Below are positions 18,523 through 27,517 of a stretch of DNA of 64,000 nt, in pieces (within the stretch, counting starts at the first letter, position 1; each line of letters starts with the position of its first letter). The notes under the pieces are model-generated. The model saw nothing but the letters and a program-made list of their open reading frames with translations, was not told where the DNA came from and ran no database searches. The position numbers and the translations under genes were made by a program. This DNA is from Lachnospiraceae bacterium (GTDB lineage Bacteria; Bacillota; Clostridia; Lachnospirales; Lachnospiraceae): the NCBI GenBank assembly GCA_009774395.1, contig VSNQ01000007.1:1-64000 (forward strand), written 5' to 3'.

Positions 18523-18809
18523 TTATTGTCCCCCTTGCTTTTTAATCTATTGCATACTTCATAATTCAATTTATAATACTCTTCTAACGTAATTTTATCT
18601 TTATAAAATTTTTCATATGTTTTATCAACATTACATTTATCTGGTCTGTTTCTATAAATAGTACATAACTTTGATGCAACATCCAAATATCTGCAAATGC
18701 CATCTCCACGATCCAAATCAGAATACAATTCAGACATTTTTAAATTCATGCAACAAAGACCACAACAATCACATTGAAACATTTTGTTAATCCAAAACAC
18801 GAATGACAT
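18513..18809 (-). CDS. YkgJ-like cysteine-cluster protein
   Basis: A 98-residue protein beginning near CDCCGLCC and carrying further cysteines in GICRYLD, KLCTIYRNRPDKCN and EVCNRL. This spacing fits the YkgJ / CxxCxxCC family, proposed to bind zinc or an iron-sulfur cluster; its function is poorly defined. The ATG at 18809 has only a distant GGAGGA, and an internal ATG at 18782 is possible, so the start is uncertain. It overlaps the TerB-like gene by 10 bases and follows the right WYL gene by 50 bases. Confidence 0.75.
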   Translation of the reverse strand: MSFVFWINKMFQCDCCGLCCMNLKMSELYSDLDRGDGICRYLDVASKLCTIYRNRPDKCNVDKTYEKFYKDKITLEEYYKLNYEVCNRLKSKGDNKCI

Positions 18810-18859
18810 ATTTTATCATTATGATTTATTCCTCCAATTTTCTAAATCAGCCTATCCCC

Positions 18860-19819
18860 TCACACCACCCGAAAATCCATAATATTATCCCCCTGACTTC
18901 TAGCCCACATATCAATCCCTTTTCCAAATACTTCCGCTTCCACTAAAAATATACCATTGTCTTCGCTAAGTACCTTTGCTGTAGGCAGTCGGTCAAGGAT
19001 TGCTTCTATGGAGTTTTCCTTACATTGAAACCTTACTTTCCGAAGTTTGCCGCCATACATAAATTGCACACGTTTGCGAAATTCTCCTTCTTCAAACCGG
19101 TTTGCATAAGGAATTTTAAAATGCTCGTCCAAAACTTCCAATTCTTGAATCCTGTCAATACGATAGATTGTAGGAAAAACATCATCTGGATTCTCAAAAG
19201 CTTCTGCCTTATTTATATTCTCAATAAACGCTGCCAGATAAAAATAATATTCCGAAAATAAGATTGCCAACGGTTCCAATCTCCGCTCCACTGTCGCAGA
19301 TTCTTTTAACTTGCCATATTTTATCCGTATTACATGGCTTTCTCGGATTGCCCGTCCCAATGGTGTCATCTTATCCAAAAACGCCTTATTATGACGCAGT
19401 TCCACATAGTGGAATCTTTCATTGTTTAGTAAGTCGTTAATTGCCGTTCTATTTTCTCGCGGTATACAATTTTCAATTAACTTGTCCAAGATATTCATCA
19501 TTTCCTTTTTGGTAAAAGCTCGGCTTTCCAGAAGAATTTTGCTGATGGCAAGCACCTCATTATTAGAAAGCCTTAACTGTTCATTATCTTCCAAACAGTA
19601 GCCTTTTTCAAAACGATTATATGTTAACTGGCAACCATACCCATCTCTTACCCGTTTCTTATCCAAAAAATCCCGAATATCCTCTAAATCTCTTTGAATA
19701 CTTTTCACATTAACGCCAATATCCTGCGCAAGTTCATTTTTTTTTAATACCTGCCCATGCAGCAGCATGGAGTATATATATAAGATACGGCTGGTTTTAT
19801 CGGATCCTAAGTCGTCCAT
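18860..19819 (-). CDS. WYL-domain transcriptional regulator (right copy)
   Basis: A 319-residue paralog of the regulator at 435-1394, with the same layout: helix-turn-helix (KKNELAQDIGVNVKSIQRDL), WYL-type domain (around SEYYFYLAAFIEN) and a C-terminal extension ending DFRVV. I chose the ATG at 19819 over the one at 19828 because the GGGGG site then has normal spacing and the product length equals that of the paralog. A TATAAT -10 box and a perfect inverted repeat lie directly upstream, so autoregulation is likely. It is the first gene of the leftward island operon that continues with the cysteine-cluster and TerB-like genes. Confidence 0.9.
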   Translation of the reverse strand: MDDLGSDKTSRILYIYSMLLHGQVLKKNELAQDIGVNVKSIQRDLEDIRDFLDKKRVRDGYGCQLTYNRFEKGYCLEDNEQLRLSNNEVLAISKILLESRAFTKKEMMNILDKLIENCIPRENRTAINDLLNNERFHYVELRHNKAFLDKMTPLGRAIRESHVIRIKYGKLKESATVERRLEPLAILFSEYYFYLAAFIENINKAEAFENPDDVFPTIYRIDRIQELEVLDEHFKIPYANRFEEGEFRKRVQFMYGGKLRKVRFQCKENSIEAILDRLPTAKVLSEDNGIFLVEAEVFGKGIDMWARSQGDNIMDFRVV

Positions 19820-19848
19820 ATATTCCATCCCCCTTTCTGATATATTTG

Positions 19849-19885
19849 ATTATACTCACAAATATGGACATATTCTGTCCATATT
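19849..19885 (-). promoter_or_regulatory. Promoter with perfect WYL-type operator (right)
   Basis: A perfect inverted repeat with 10-bp arms AATATGGACA / TGTCCATATT and a 5-base spacer (TATTC) lies at 19861-19885. On the minus strand it sits six bases upstream of a TATAAT box (19854-19849) and so covers the -35 position. The core recurs in degenerate form at 3360-3380 before the other WYL unit. It is probably the binding site of these regulators (inference from symmetry, position and recurrence). Confidence 0.7.
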
Positions 19886-19911
19886 CTAAAAAATTTGATA
19901 AATTTTTCCTT

Positions 19912-20017
19912 TATACTCACGAACAATTAGATTTTCCTTTCTGCACAACACATATTGCCCGCTTATGCAATATGGGCTGTTCAGAAATTGGAAAATCTTA
20001 ACGTTCATTAGTATATA
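19912..20017. repeat. Palindromic repeat, TATACTCACGA family, copy 1
   Basis: An element of about 106 bp with imperfect terminal inverted repeats: TATACTCACGAACAATTAG and the following ATTTTCC at the left, against GGAAAATCTTAACGTTC ending AGTATA at the right. Related copies are at 49083-49190, 49857-49961 and, partial, 54655-54747. TA at both ends would fit a mariner/IS630-type MITE. It contains no gene. Confidence 0.65.
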
Positions 20018-20058
20018 TATTATTGTATACGAAACAGAAATTATTTTCAACAATTTTC

Positions 20059-20095
20059 GTGCTTATACGCACCATGCATTTAAGCACCTTTTTTT
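20059..20095 (+). terminator. Terminator-like hairpin before an XRE gene
   Basis: GTGCTTA (20059-20065) pairs with TAAGCAC (20081-20087), and CTTTTTTT follows on the plus strand. No plus-strand gene lies just upstream, so this may be an attenuator in the leader of the XRE gene at 20138 or the remnant of a lost gene. The TATATAAT further on could be the -10 box of that gene. Confidence 0.4.
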
Positions 20096-20137
20096 CAAGC
20101 ACAATTTTATATATAATCAAAAAGGGGGATTAATGGT

Positions 20138-20365
20138 ATGATTATCCGACTGAGAATCAAAGAAATCCTTGAAGAAAAAGGAAAATCAAATTACTGGCTC
20201 AGCCAGCGATTGGGAATGTGTTATCGGAATTACCATAATATTGTTACCAACCAAACATCTGCTATCCGCTTTGATACACTAGAACGATTATGTGAAATAT
20301 TAGAAGTTCCAGTAGGCGAATTGTTTGAGCAGATAAATGATGATATATCTGTAAAAGAAGATTAG
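20138..20365 (+). CDS. Small XRE/Cro-type DNA-binding protein
   Basis: A 75-residue helix-turn-helix protein consisting almost wholly of one XRE domain (KSNYWLSQRLGMCYRNYHNI, then FDTLERLCEILEVPVGELFE). The start follows AGGGGG by eight bases. A terminator hairpin directly follows the stop, so it is a single-gene unit. Such proteins are common at borders of mobile or accessory DNA and usually repress their own promoter. Targets are unknown; the nearby island is a candidate. Confidence 0.8.
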   Translation: MIIRLRIKEILEEKGKSNYWLSQRLGMCYRNYHNIVTNQTSAIRFDTLERLCEILEVPVGELFEQINDDISVKED

Positions 20366-20392
20366 CCGCTATATTATGCGGCTATTTCTTTT
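20363..20392 (+). terminator. Terminator after the small XRE gene
   Basis: TAGCCGC and GCGGCTA form a 7-bp stem with an 8-base AT loop, followed by TTTCTTTT. It begins at the stop codon of the XRE gene. The 525-bp spacer that follows (20393-20917) holds no convincing gene. A minus-strand open stretch of about 50 codons near 20430-20590, with a possible CEYCGS zinc-ribbon tail in another frame, looks like a decayed gene. Confidence 0.7.
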
Positions 20393-20917
20393 ATCCTTAA
20401 ATCGTCGAACCGCAATATTCACATTCTGTTACTGTGCTTTTTGCCATTTTATTTGTACTGCTGCTTCTTCCTTACAACTCACTGTTACACACCCAATCCA
20501 AAAATTTCCTAATATCCAAATGTACACTATCCGCTCTTGCTTAAACCGCCTATTTGCAGTACTATCTATGGATACATTCACAAAGTTTTATTCCTCTATT
20601 ATCTGCAGCCTTTTCTTTACTCCATCCGGCTATCTGCTATATTTAATCCCATCGATATCCAATCACTTCTATTTTTACCCTTTTGTACATTCATTTATTT
20701 TACATAATATATTCACTAGTGATAAGTTCTACCATATCACTTAAGATAGTTCCGCTCGTGAGTCAACGTTATTGGCGTTCTAAGCGCCCACCAGTAGAAA
20801 TTATCTCTTTCTTATTTTAAGATATATATAATCCTATGTCAATAATTATAAAGTAAATAATATCTTACCAGCAAACATATTATATAATATAATTACATAA
20901 ATGGATGGTGATTTATT

Positions 20918-21238
20918 ATGTTTGAAGATTTTTTTATTGAAAGACTAATTTCGTTGCGAAACCAAAAAAATGTTTCTGCAAGGGAAATGAGCCTTGCAAT
21001 CGGGCAGAACGAAAGCTATATTAACCGTATTGAAAATAGAAAAGCATTTCCTTCTATGCAATCATTTTTTTATATTTGCGAATACTTTCAGATTTCTCCA
21101 ATGGATTTTTTTAATGATGGATGCTCTTATCCAGCTAAAACCAACAAAATTATTGAAGACTTAAATAAATTAAATGAAACGCAATTAGATATTATAATTA
21201 CAGTAATTAATGGACTCCTAGAGCGAAATCATTCGTAA
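20918..21238 (+). CDS. XRE-family transcriptional regulator
   Basis: A 106-residue protein. Residues 8-65 form an XRE helix-turn-helix (NVSAREMSLAIGQNESYINRIE, then FFYICEYFQISPMDFF). The last ~35 residues (KIIEDLNKLNETQLDIIITVINGLLE) are a helical extension common in Clostridia regulators of this type. It is preceded by GGATGGTG and an AT-rich TATAAT-like promoter. No partner gene follows on the same strand. The target is unknown. Confidence 0.8.
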   Translation: MFEDFFIERLISLRNQKNVSAREMSLAIGQNESYINRIENRKAFPSMQSFFYICEYFQISPMDFFNDGCSYPAKTNKIIEDLNKLNETQLDIIITVINGLLERNHS

Positions 21239-21712
21239 TTTTTACCAAACGATATATGATTTGCAATCCCCTAAAATAATTACCGCTATGCTGTTGAAAA
21301 ATCTTCTCTGCTTTTCCTTTCTTTAATATTATACGCTTCACCTTAGACACAAATTGTCTATCTAAAAAAATTATTGAAATTTTTACACTCAGCAATTTCT
21401 GTTACCATTGCGCTCCTGCCTGTAAATACCCGATTTGGGTATTTTAATATGTCTGCAAGCACAGCTTTGTGAACCGTTCTCACTTTCATTATTAGCATTC
21501 GCAAGTTTGCTTCGTTCTTGTTATACTCACGTTACGATCATGTTATACTATGCGTCGAAAAGACTGACGCTAAGTATAACAGTATGTACACAACTGCCCA
21601 AAGGAAAATTACTGCTTTTGCGATATATTTCCCCTGCACAGGTCTGCATCCACTTGCTGTGCGACCCCTGCACTGTCTTAGCGGCACATTTCCTCTGCTC
21701 AGGTCTGCACAT

Positions 21713-21751
21713 AAAAAAGGCAGCTAATTGTCAATTAAGATAACTGCTGCC
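21713..21751 (-). terminator. Terminator after the VanZ-like gene
   Basis: GGCAGC (21719-21724) and GCTGCC (21746-21751) form an interrupted stem. On the minus strand the stem is followed by TTTTTT, which suits termination of the VanZ-like gene ending at 21784. The rest of 21239-21712 is spacer with dispersed words also found in other spacers: a hairpin GTTATACT...AGTATAAC at 21538-21579, whose inner part recurs inverted at 56351-56377, and two GGTCTGCA words. Confidence 0.55.
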
Positions 21752-21783
21752 CAAAGAAAACAATATTCAATTTCGTTCACAAT

Positions 21784-22431
21784 TTACTTTATCCCCTGCC
21801 ACCATGAACTGGATAATACAATATCCCATAAGCCATTAGACACAATCGGTTTTAGAAAAACTGTAATGAAAAGCATAACTGCCAAAATAATAAAAGGTTC
21901 AAATCGTATCAAATATTCTTTATTATCAGCTAACTGAAAAGGTAGTTTAAAAGAAAATCTTTTACTTATATAATATCCTATAACTGTTCCTGTTGTATTC
22001 GTAATCAAATCATCTATATCTGTAAGTCTAAAGGCAAATATCTGTAATATCTCAATAGTGACTGATACTACAAATCCCATTAAAACCATAATTTTTACAG
22101 AACGATAATTCTTCCAAATAACAGGCACTAAAAATCCTAAAGGCATAAATAACACAATATTCAAAATAGTATTTTTAGTATATTCAATCGGGCTATTTAC
22201 AATGTCTATTAGTGGTATTAGATTCAAACTAAAATCAATCTTGAATGTGCCAACCACAGGAATACCCACAACAGAAAAAACTGCTATGGAATATAATGAA
22301 AATATAAAAATTGCAATAAATTGATTACAATTTCGTTGTCTAAATACAGCGCACTGCAAAATAAATATAGCAGGAATCACAAAAATAATGGATGAAATAC
22401 AATCTATTCCAATAGATAATATACGTATCAC
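21784..22431 (-). CDS. VanZ-like family membrane protein
   Basis: A 215-residue integral membrane protein with about five hydrophobic helices. The VanZ-family signature is visible: a central NIVLFMPLGFLVP helix and FRLTDIDDLITNTTGTVIGY near the end. VanZ itself gives low-level teicoplanin resistance; most relatives have no known function, and some cell-surface roles are suspected. The start is a GTG after GAGAGG. It stands alone on the minus strand, with a terminator downstream. Confidence 0.85.
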   Translation of the reverse strand: MIRILSIGIDCISSIIFVIPAIFILQCAVFRQRNCNQFIAIFIFSLYSIAVFSVVGIPVVGTFKIDFSLNLIPLIDIVNSPIEYTKNTILNIVLFMPLGFLVPVIWKNYRSVKIMVLMGFVVSVTIEILQIFAFRLTDIDDLITNTTGTVIGYYISKRFSFKLPFQLADNKEYLIRFEPFIILAVMLFITVFLKPIVSNGLWDIVLSSSWWQGIK

Positions 22432-22594
22432 TTTCTTCTACCTCTCAAATTTCTATATATTGTATATCATCTTATCACACCCACGATTATGATTCCATTG
22501 ATATTCACTTAATATTTACTTAATATTTCTTTAAATTTCTTTATTTCGTTGAATTATTGAAAAATAATTTTGTATCATAATCATTTCGTACATT

Positions 22595-22693
22595 TTATGC
22601 TGCCTGCATACTCTCTTTCTCAATTACAAGATAATTAATTAAACGCTCTAAGTCTTCTTCTGCATTTCTTGGAACTACTACTTTATAATTCAT
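22595..22693 (-). pseudogene. Remnant of a RelE/ParE-type toxin
   Basis: A 32-codon frame encodes MNYKVVVPRNAEEDLERLI and a short tail ending MQAA before a stop. The pattern (Y.V...P.AEEDLE.LI.Y) is the first third of a RelE/ParE toxin, normally about 100 residues. The rest is missing, so this is a truncated, presumably inactive copy. It overlaps the end of an antitoxin-like remnant, the usual order for these pairs. Confidence 0.55.
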
Positions 22694-22778
22694 ACTTTTC
22701 CCTCATATCACGAGAAGCTGCTGCCGCATTCTTATTCACACAACAAAAATACATATCTTTAATATTAAGATATATCAT
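22683..22778 (-). pseudogene. Remnant of the partner antitoxin
   Basis: A 31-codon open stretch ends in NAAAASRDMREKYEL, which looks like the C-terminal end of an antitoxin and overlaps the toxin-remnant start by 11 bases. The upstream part lacks a recognisable DNA-binding domain. It is read as the tail of a decayed antitoxin. The remaining spacer (22432-22594 and 22779-22954) shows no gene. Confidence 0.4.
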
Positions 22779-22954
22779 GCATCTAGTACACCGTTTTTTA
22801 ATTCCTCATATACCAAGCATCCGCTATCTGCATCATTGCCGCGTTGTCGTCAGTCAACGATACCACCGCATCGCCTCCTTCCTCCACCTTGCACGGATAC
22901 AAATATCAAGCACTTTGTTTACGAGGATTAAGAAAACGGTGTACTAGCCAAATA

Positions 22955-24367
<1,413 letters not shown>

Positions 24368-24538
24368 TTATATAACGTAGTCAGCGTTAGTATGTCCCAT
24401 TAACAGGAAAAAATTCATAGAAATGCATTGCGTTATTGCTCAAATAATGATTTAGCAGTATATTAAACTAAATATAACTATATACACACAGCCGCACATA
24501 GGAAAATTGCCGCTTTGCGGTGCGCGAATGGCGCAACT

Positions 24539-24562
24539 GCACGGCAAATCTGTTTGCCGTGC
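24539..24562. other. Perfect hairpin in spacer
   Basis: GCACGGCAAA and TTTGCCGTGC form a 10-bp stem with a 4-base loop 28 bases before the small membrane-protein gene. No T-tract follows, so it is not a standard terminator. It may protect or regulate that gene's leader. Similar TTGCCG words occur in other spacers (24507, 27389, 42674). Confidence 0.4.
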
Positions 24563-24589
24563 AGTACATAAATTGAAGGAGTTTATTAT

Positions 24590-24856
24590 ATGAAAGAAAG
24601 AATCTGGCACTGTCTACGTCAAAGCCTTAATGCTTTGATTATAGCGGGCATTATTATTTTATTGATCGGTCTATATTATTTGATAATTAAAGCAGGCATT
24701 CCCTACCAAGATCCGCCCCTAGATTTGCAGCTACAATATGCAGTTAATACAAGAATTGGCAGTATATTAACGGGAATTGGTTTTAAAATGGTTATTTTGG
24801 GAGGTATTTTTCGATTTACTTTGCAATTCATAGGGAAAAACAGTCAAACAAAATAA
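24590..24856 (+). CDS. Small two-helix membrane protein
   Basis: An 88-residue protein with two predicted transmembrane helices (ALIIAGIIILLIGLYYLII and SILTGIGFKMVILGGIF) joined by a short loop containing PYQDPPLD. The start follows GAAGGAG by about eight bases, so it is very likely expressed. No family is recognised. It stands alone on the plus strand between eno and gpmI, and a MITE copy begins nine bases after its stop. Confidence 0.6.
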   Translation: MKERIWHCLRQSLNALIIAGIIILLIGLYYLIIKAGIPYQDPPLDLQLQYAVNTRIGSILTGIGFKMVILGGIFRFTLQFIGKNSQTK

Positions 24857-24864
24857 TACAATCC

Positions 24865-25015
24865 GTAACAGTTTAGCCTTTGGCTTCCTGTTACAGGCAT
24901 CAAGCCATGCAAAACCACTTCGTGAAAACCACTTCGTGGTGGCTTGATGCATCTCTGCCACTACGCTGTTTCACGGACTTTGCAGTAAATGCAAAGTCCT
25001 AGGCTGAACTATTAC
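24865..25015. repeat. MITE, GTAACAGTTCAG family, divergent copy
   Basis: A 151-bp element whose ends are GTAACAGTTTAGCC and GGCTGAACTATTAC, inverted repeats of each other. It shares the subterminal TTTACTGC and GTAGTGG words with the copies at 26918 and 37949 but carries different inner stem sequences. The flanks TACAATCC and TACGATCA match at 6 of 8 positions, suggesting an old, decayed 8-bp target duplication. Confidence 0.65.
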
Positions 25016-25037
25016 TACGATCACATTAAAAACTTCA

Positions 25038-25095
25038 AAATCCCCTTCCACCGTCAATATGTCTAAAGTCAAACGGTAAAAGGGGAATTTTTGTC
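25038..25095. terminator. Bidirectional terminator after gpmI
   Basis: AAAATCCCC at the left pairs with GGGGAATTTTT at the right around an inner CCACCGT/AACGGT stem. Runs of T follow on both strands. It lies about 55 bases after the gpmI stop and can end transcription of gpmI on the minus strand. Confidence 0.6.
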
Positions 25096-25149
25096 ACTAT
25101 AAATCCTTGCCAAATTGCAGCGAGTTTTTACACAGTTCTACTATATTTT

Positions 25150-26691
25150 TTACTTCCGAACAAGCAGCGATTTTCCTGTCATTTCTGGTGGCTGCTGCAT
25201 TCCCATTGTTTCAATTAATGTCGGAACAATATCTGCAAGGCATCCGCCCTCCCGCAGCGTATACGCTGGATCGTAATTTACAAGGATAAACGGCACAGGA
25301 TTTGTCGTGTGCGCTGTAAATGGCGCGCCTGTTTCATAGTCGACAAGCTGCTCTGCATTTCCATGATCAGCACAGATAAATAAAGTTCCGTCTGCCTTTA
25401 AGATTGTATCCACAACCTTTCCGACACACTCGTCTACTGCTTCCACCGCTTTAATGGCAGCCGCTTCTACACCAGTATGCCCTACCATATCTGGATTAGC
25501 GAAGTTAATAATAATCACATCATATTTTCCTGATTCAATTGCTTCTATCAACTTATCGCAGACCGTATAGGCACTCATCTCTGGCTTTAAGTCATAAGTT
25601 GCCACTTCCTTGGGAGAAGGTACGAGAACTCTGTCCTCGCCTTCGTTTGGCTCTTCAACACCGCCGTTAAAGAAAAAGGTAACATGCGCATATTTCTCTG
25701 TTTCTGCAATTCTTGCCTGTTTCATATTGTTTGCTGCAAGCCATTCACCAAAAGTGTTCGTAACAGCAATCTTATGAAATGCCACCGATTTATTCGGTAT
25801 TGTAGGATCATAATCAGAGAAACACACATATTTTAAATCAAGCCGTTTTCTGTCAAAGCCCTTGAAATCGTCATCGCAAAATGCTCTTGTAATCTCTCTT
25901 GCTCTATCAGGTCTAAAATTAAAGAATACCACCGAATCGCCATCCTGAATCGTTGCCACCGGTTTACCATTCTCCATAACCACTGTTGGAAGCACAAATT
26001 CATCCGTCTTGTCATTGTCATAAGACTGCTGGATCGCGGCTGGACCGGATGGTGCCTGCTCCCCTTTTCCTGCGGTTAAAGCGTCATATGCCAACTGCAC
26101 ACGGTCATAATTATTATCTCTATCCATTGCATAGTAGCGACCCATAACAGAAGCAATCTTACCGACACCGATCTCAGCCATTTTTGCTTCCAACGCTTCT
26201 GCAAACTCTTTGCCCGAAGCAGGCGGTGTGTCACGTCCGTCTAAGAACGCATGAACATAGACATCCGACAAACCATTTTTCTTCGCAAGTTCCAAAAGTC
26301 CATAAAGATGCGTATTGTGGCTGTGTACGCCGCCATCGGACAATAATCCGAAGAGATGAAGTGCAGAATGTTTCTCCTTACAGTTGTTTACCGCTTCCAT
26401 TAATGCCGGATTCTCAAAGAATGTGCCGTCTTCAATTTCCTTCGTAATGCGAGTAAGTTCTTGATATACAATTCTTCCAGCACCCATATTTAAGTGCCCT
26501 ACTTCCGAATTGCCCATCTGCCCCTCTGGAAGCCCAACTGCCATACCGCTGGCATTTCCCTTTGCAAAAGGGTATTCTTTCATCAGCCTGTCCATAACAG
26601 GTGTTTTTCCTAACGCCACCGCATTGTGTTCCGTCTTCTCATTCAAGCCGTAGCCGTCCAGAATCATTAAGACTGTTGTTTTTTTACTCAT
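25150..26691 (-). CDS. gpmI: Cofactor-independent phosphoglycerate mutase
   Basis: A 513-residue, metal-dependent enzyme that interconverts 3- and 2-phosphoglycerate in glycolysis. The alkaline-phosphatase-type core is intact: MILDGYG near the N-terminus, the catalytic Ser in MGNSEVGHLNMGAGR, HAFLDGRDTPP, FNFRPDRARE, INFANPDMVGHTG and FICADHGNAE for the two metal sites. The length is normal for the family (about 510). A GGAGAG site precedes the ATG. It is a single-gene unit by spacing, with eno, the next step of the pathway, on the same strand less than 1 kb downstream. Confidence 0.97.
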   Translation of the reverse strand: MSKKTTVLMILDGYGLNEKTEHNAVALGKTPVMDRLMKEYPFAKGNASGMAVGLPEGQMGNSEVGHLNMGAGRIVYQELTRITKEIEDGTFFENPALMEAVNNCKEKHSALHLFGLLSDGGVHSHNTHLYGLLELAKKNGLSDVYVHAFLDGRDTPPASGKEFAEALEAKMAEIGVGKIASVMGRYYAMDRDNNYDRVQLAYDALTAGKGEQAPSGPAAIQQSYDNDKTDEFVLPTVVMENGKPVATIQDGDSVVFFNFRPDRAREITRAFCDDDFKGFDRKRLDLKYVCFSDYDPTIPNKSVAFHKIAVTNTFGEWLAANNMKQARIAETEKYAHVTFFFNGGVEEPNEGEDRVLVPSPKEVATYDLKPEMSAYTVCDKLIEAIESGKYDVIIINFANPDMVGHTGVEAAAIKAVEAVDECVGKVVDTILKADGTLFICADHGNAEQLVDYETGAPFTAHTTNPVPFILVNYDPAYTLREGGCLADIVPTLIETMGMQQPPEMTGKSLLVRK

Positions 26692-26813
26692 TCATTTTCT
26701 CTCCTTTACTTTATATAAATTTGATTGATTTAACTTATTTTTGGCAGCAGTTTCCTACCATGTTAAAGTATACACTTTTTTATGATTTTCCGCAATATAT
26801 TTAAAAAAATTAG

Positions 26814-26842
26814 TTGACAGATACGCCAAACCGGAGTATGGT
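26814..26842 (+). promoter_or_regulatory. Strong sigma-A-type promoter
   Basis: TTGACA (26814-26819), a 17-base spacer and TATGGT (26837-26842) form a near-consensus promoter read rightward. The first gene start downstream is the mini-ORF at 27199, and the ABC exporter genes lie beyond a terminator. Two nested repeats (26875-27181) now occupy most of the leader. Confidence 0.65.
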
Positions 26843-26874
26843 TATAAGTACAGTTGTTAGAAGTTGGAAAAATA

Positions 26875-27181
26875 TTAGGTACTGTCAAGAAATAACGTTT
26901 AAATAGTGCGTAGGATTGTAACAGTTCAGCTAGGTCTGCGCATTTACTGCGCTGACCGTAATAAAATGTAGTGGTTGGAGGTATCCAGCCCATCGCGAAG
27001 CGATTTCCAATGGCTGGATACGTAACAGTTCAATGGGTTATCTGAACTGTTACGTAGGATTTTTCTTCGATAGTGCGCTCAAAAATCAGGTGCATAGCGG
27101 GCTATGTAACTAATTTTTGAATGGTACTATCGGAGAAAAAGACAAGCAATATTAAAAGTTATTTTTGGACAGTTTCTTAGG
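26875..27181. repeat. Palindromic repeat (TAAGGAACTGTCA family) split by a nested MITE
   Basis: The left end TTAGGTACTGTCAAGAAAT and the right end ATTTTTGGACAGTTTCTTAG are inverted repeats. Related elements are at 35620-35782 and 56151-56350. Inside, another element (26918-27053) has inserted with an 8-bp target duplication, so about 144 bp of the total length is later insertion. It contains no gene. Confidence 0.7.
26918..27053. mobile_element. 136-bp MITE with 8-bp target duplication
   Basis: The element begins GTAACAGTTCAG and ends CTGAACTGTTAC, a perfect 12-bp terminal inverted repeat. It is flanked on both sides by GTAGGATT (26910-26917 and 27054-27061), a perfect 8-bp target-site duplication. 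An inverted copy of equal length lies at 37949-38084 with its own duplication, and a divergent one at 24865-25015. The element is non-coding and was presumably moved by a transposase encoded elsewhere. An inner GTATCCAGCC/GGCTGGATAC hairpin is present. Confidence 0.85.
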
Positions 27182-27198
27182 AAAAGGAGGTAAAAAAA

Positions 27199-27285
27199 AT
27201 GTTACAAAATACAACAATCAAGTTTCAAACCAATTTCAATAAACATATAACATGTAAATTTACCTCTGGGCATATTTTATTATGA
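27199..27285 (+). CDS. Mini-ORF of 28 codons with ideal ribosome site
   Basis: The ATG at 27199 follows AAAGGAGG by eight bases and encodes 28 residues (begins MLQNTTIKFQTNF, ends GHILL) with one Cys. A strong terminator lies about 50 bases after the stop, and a strong promoter lies upstream, so the unit looks like an intact tiny gene or a leader peptide ahead of the ABC exporter. The ribosome site directly abuts the end of the palindromic repeat, so it could also be the surviving piece of a gene broken by the repeat. No family is recognised. Confidence 0.45.
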   Translation: MLQNTTIKFQTNFNKHITCKFTSGHILL

Positions 27286-27333
27286 TATTTATTTGTGATA
27301 TCTCGAACATATTATCATAATGATACTATTAAA

Positions 27334-27366
27334 AACCGCAGGGAATTTACCCCTGCGGTTTTTTTT
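27334..27366 (+). terminator. Strong terminator before the ABC exporter
   Basis: AACCGCAGGG and CCCTGCGGTT form a 10-bp stem around a short AT loop, followed by eight T. This is a textbook Rho-independent terminator read rightward. Its position between the mini-ORF and the exporter genes would also suit attenuation of the exporter. Confidence 0.85.
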
Positions 27367-27517
27367 GCACACAGACGTTATACAATTGCCGCTTTGCGGC
27401 GTGCAGCTTGCTGATGAACGCCTATCGTGCGCGTAGTGGAACGGATATTCTCTACGCAATTGCCCAGAAGGACAACACAAAATCTATTATTATCAAAAAC
27501 AGGAGGAAAACCCCAAA

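Noticed and set aside
20376..20744. Plus-strand frame of 122 codons after the small XRE gene
   Set aside because: It starts inside a terminator, has no ribosome site and has the look of an antisense frame; the minus strand shows traces of a decayed gene instead.
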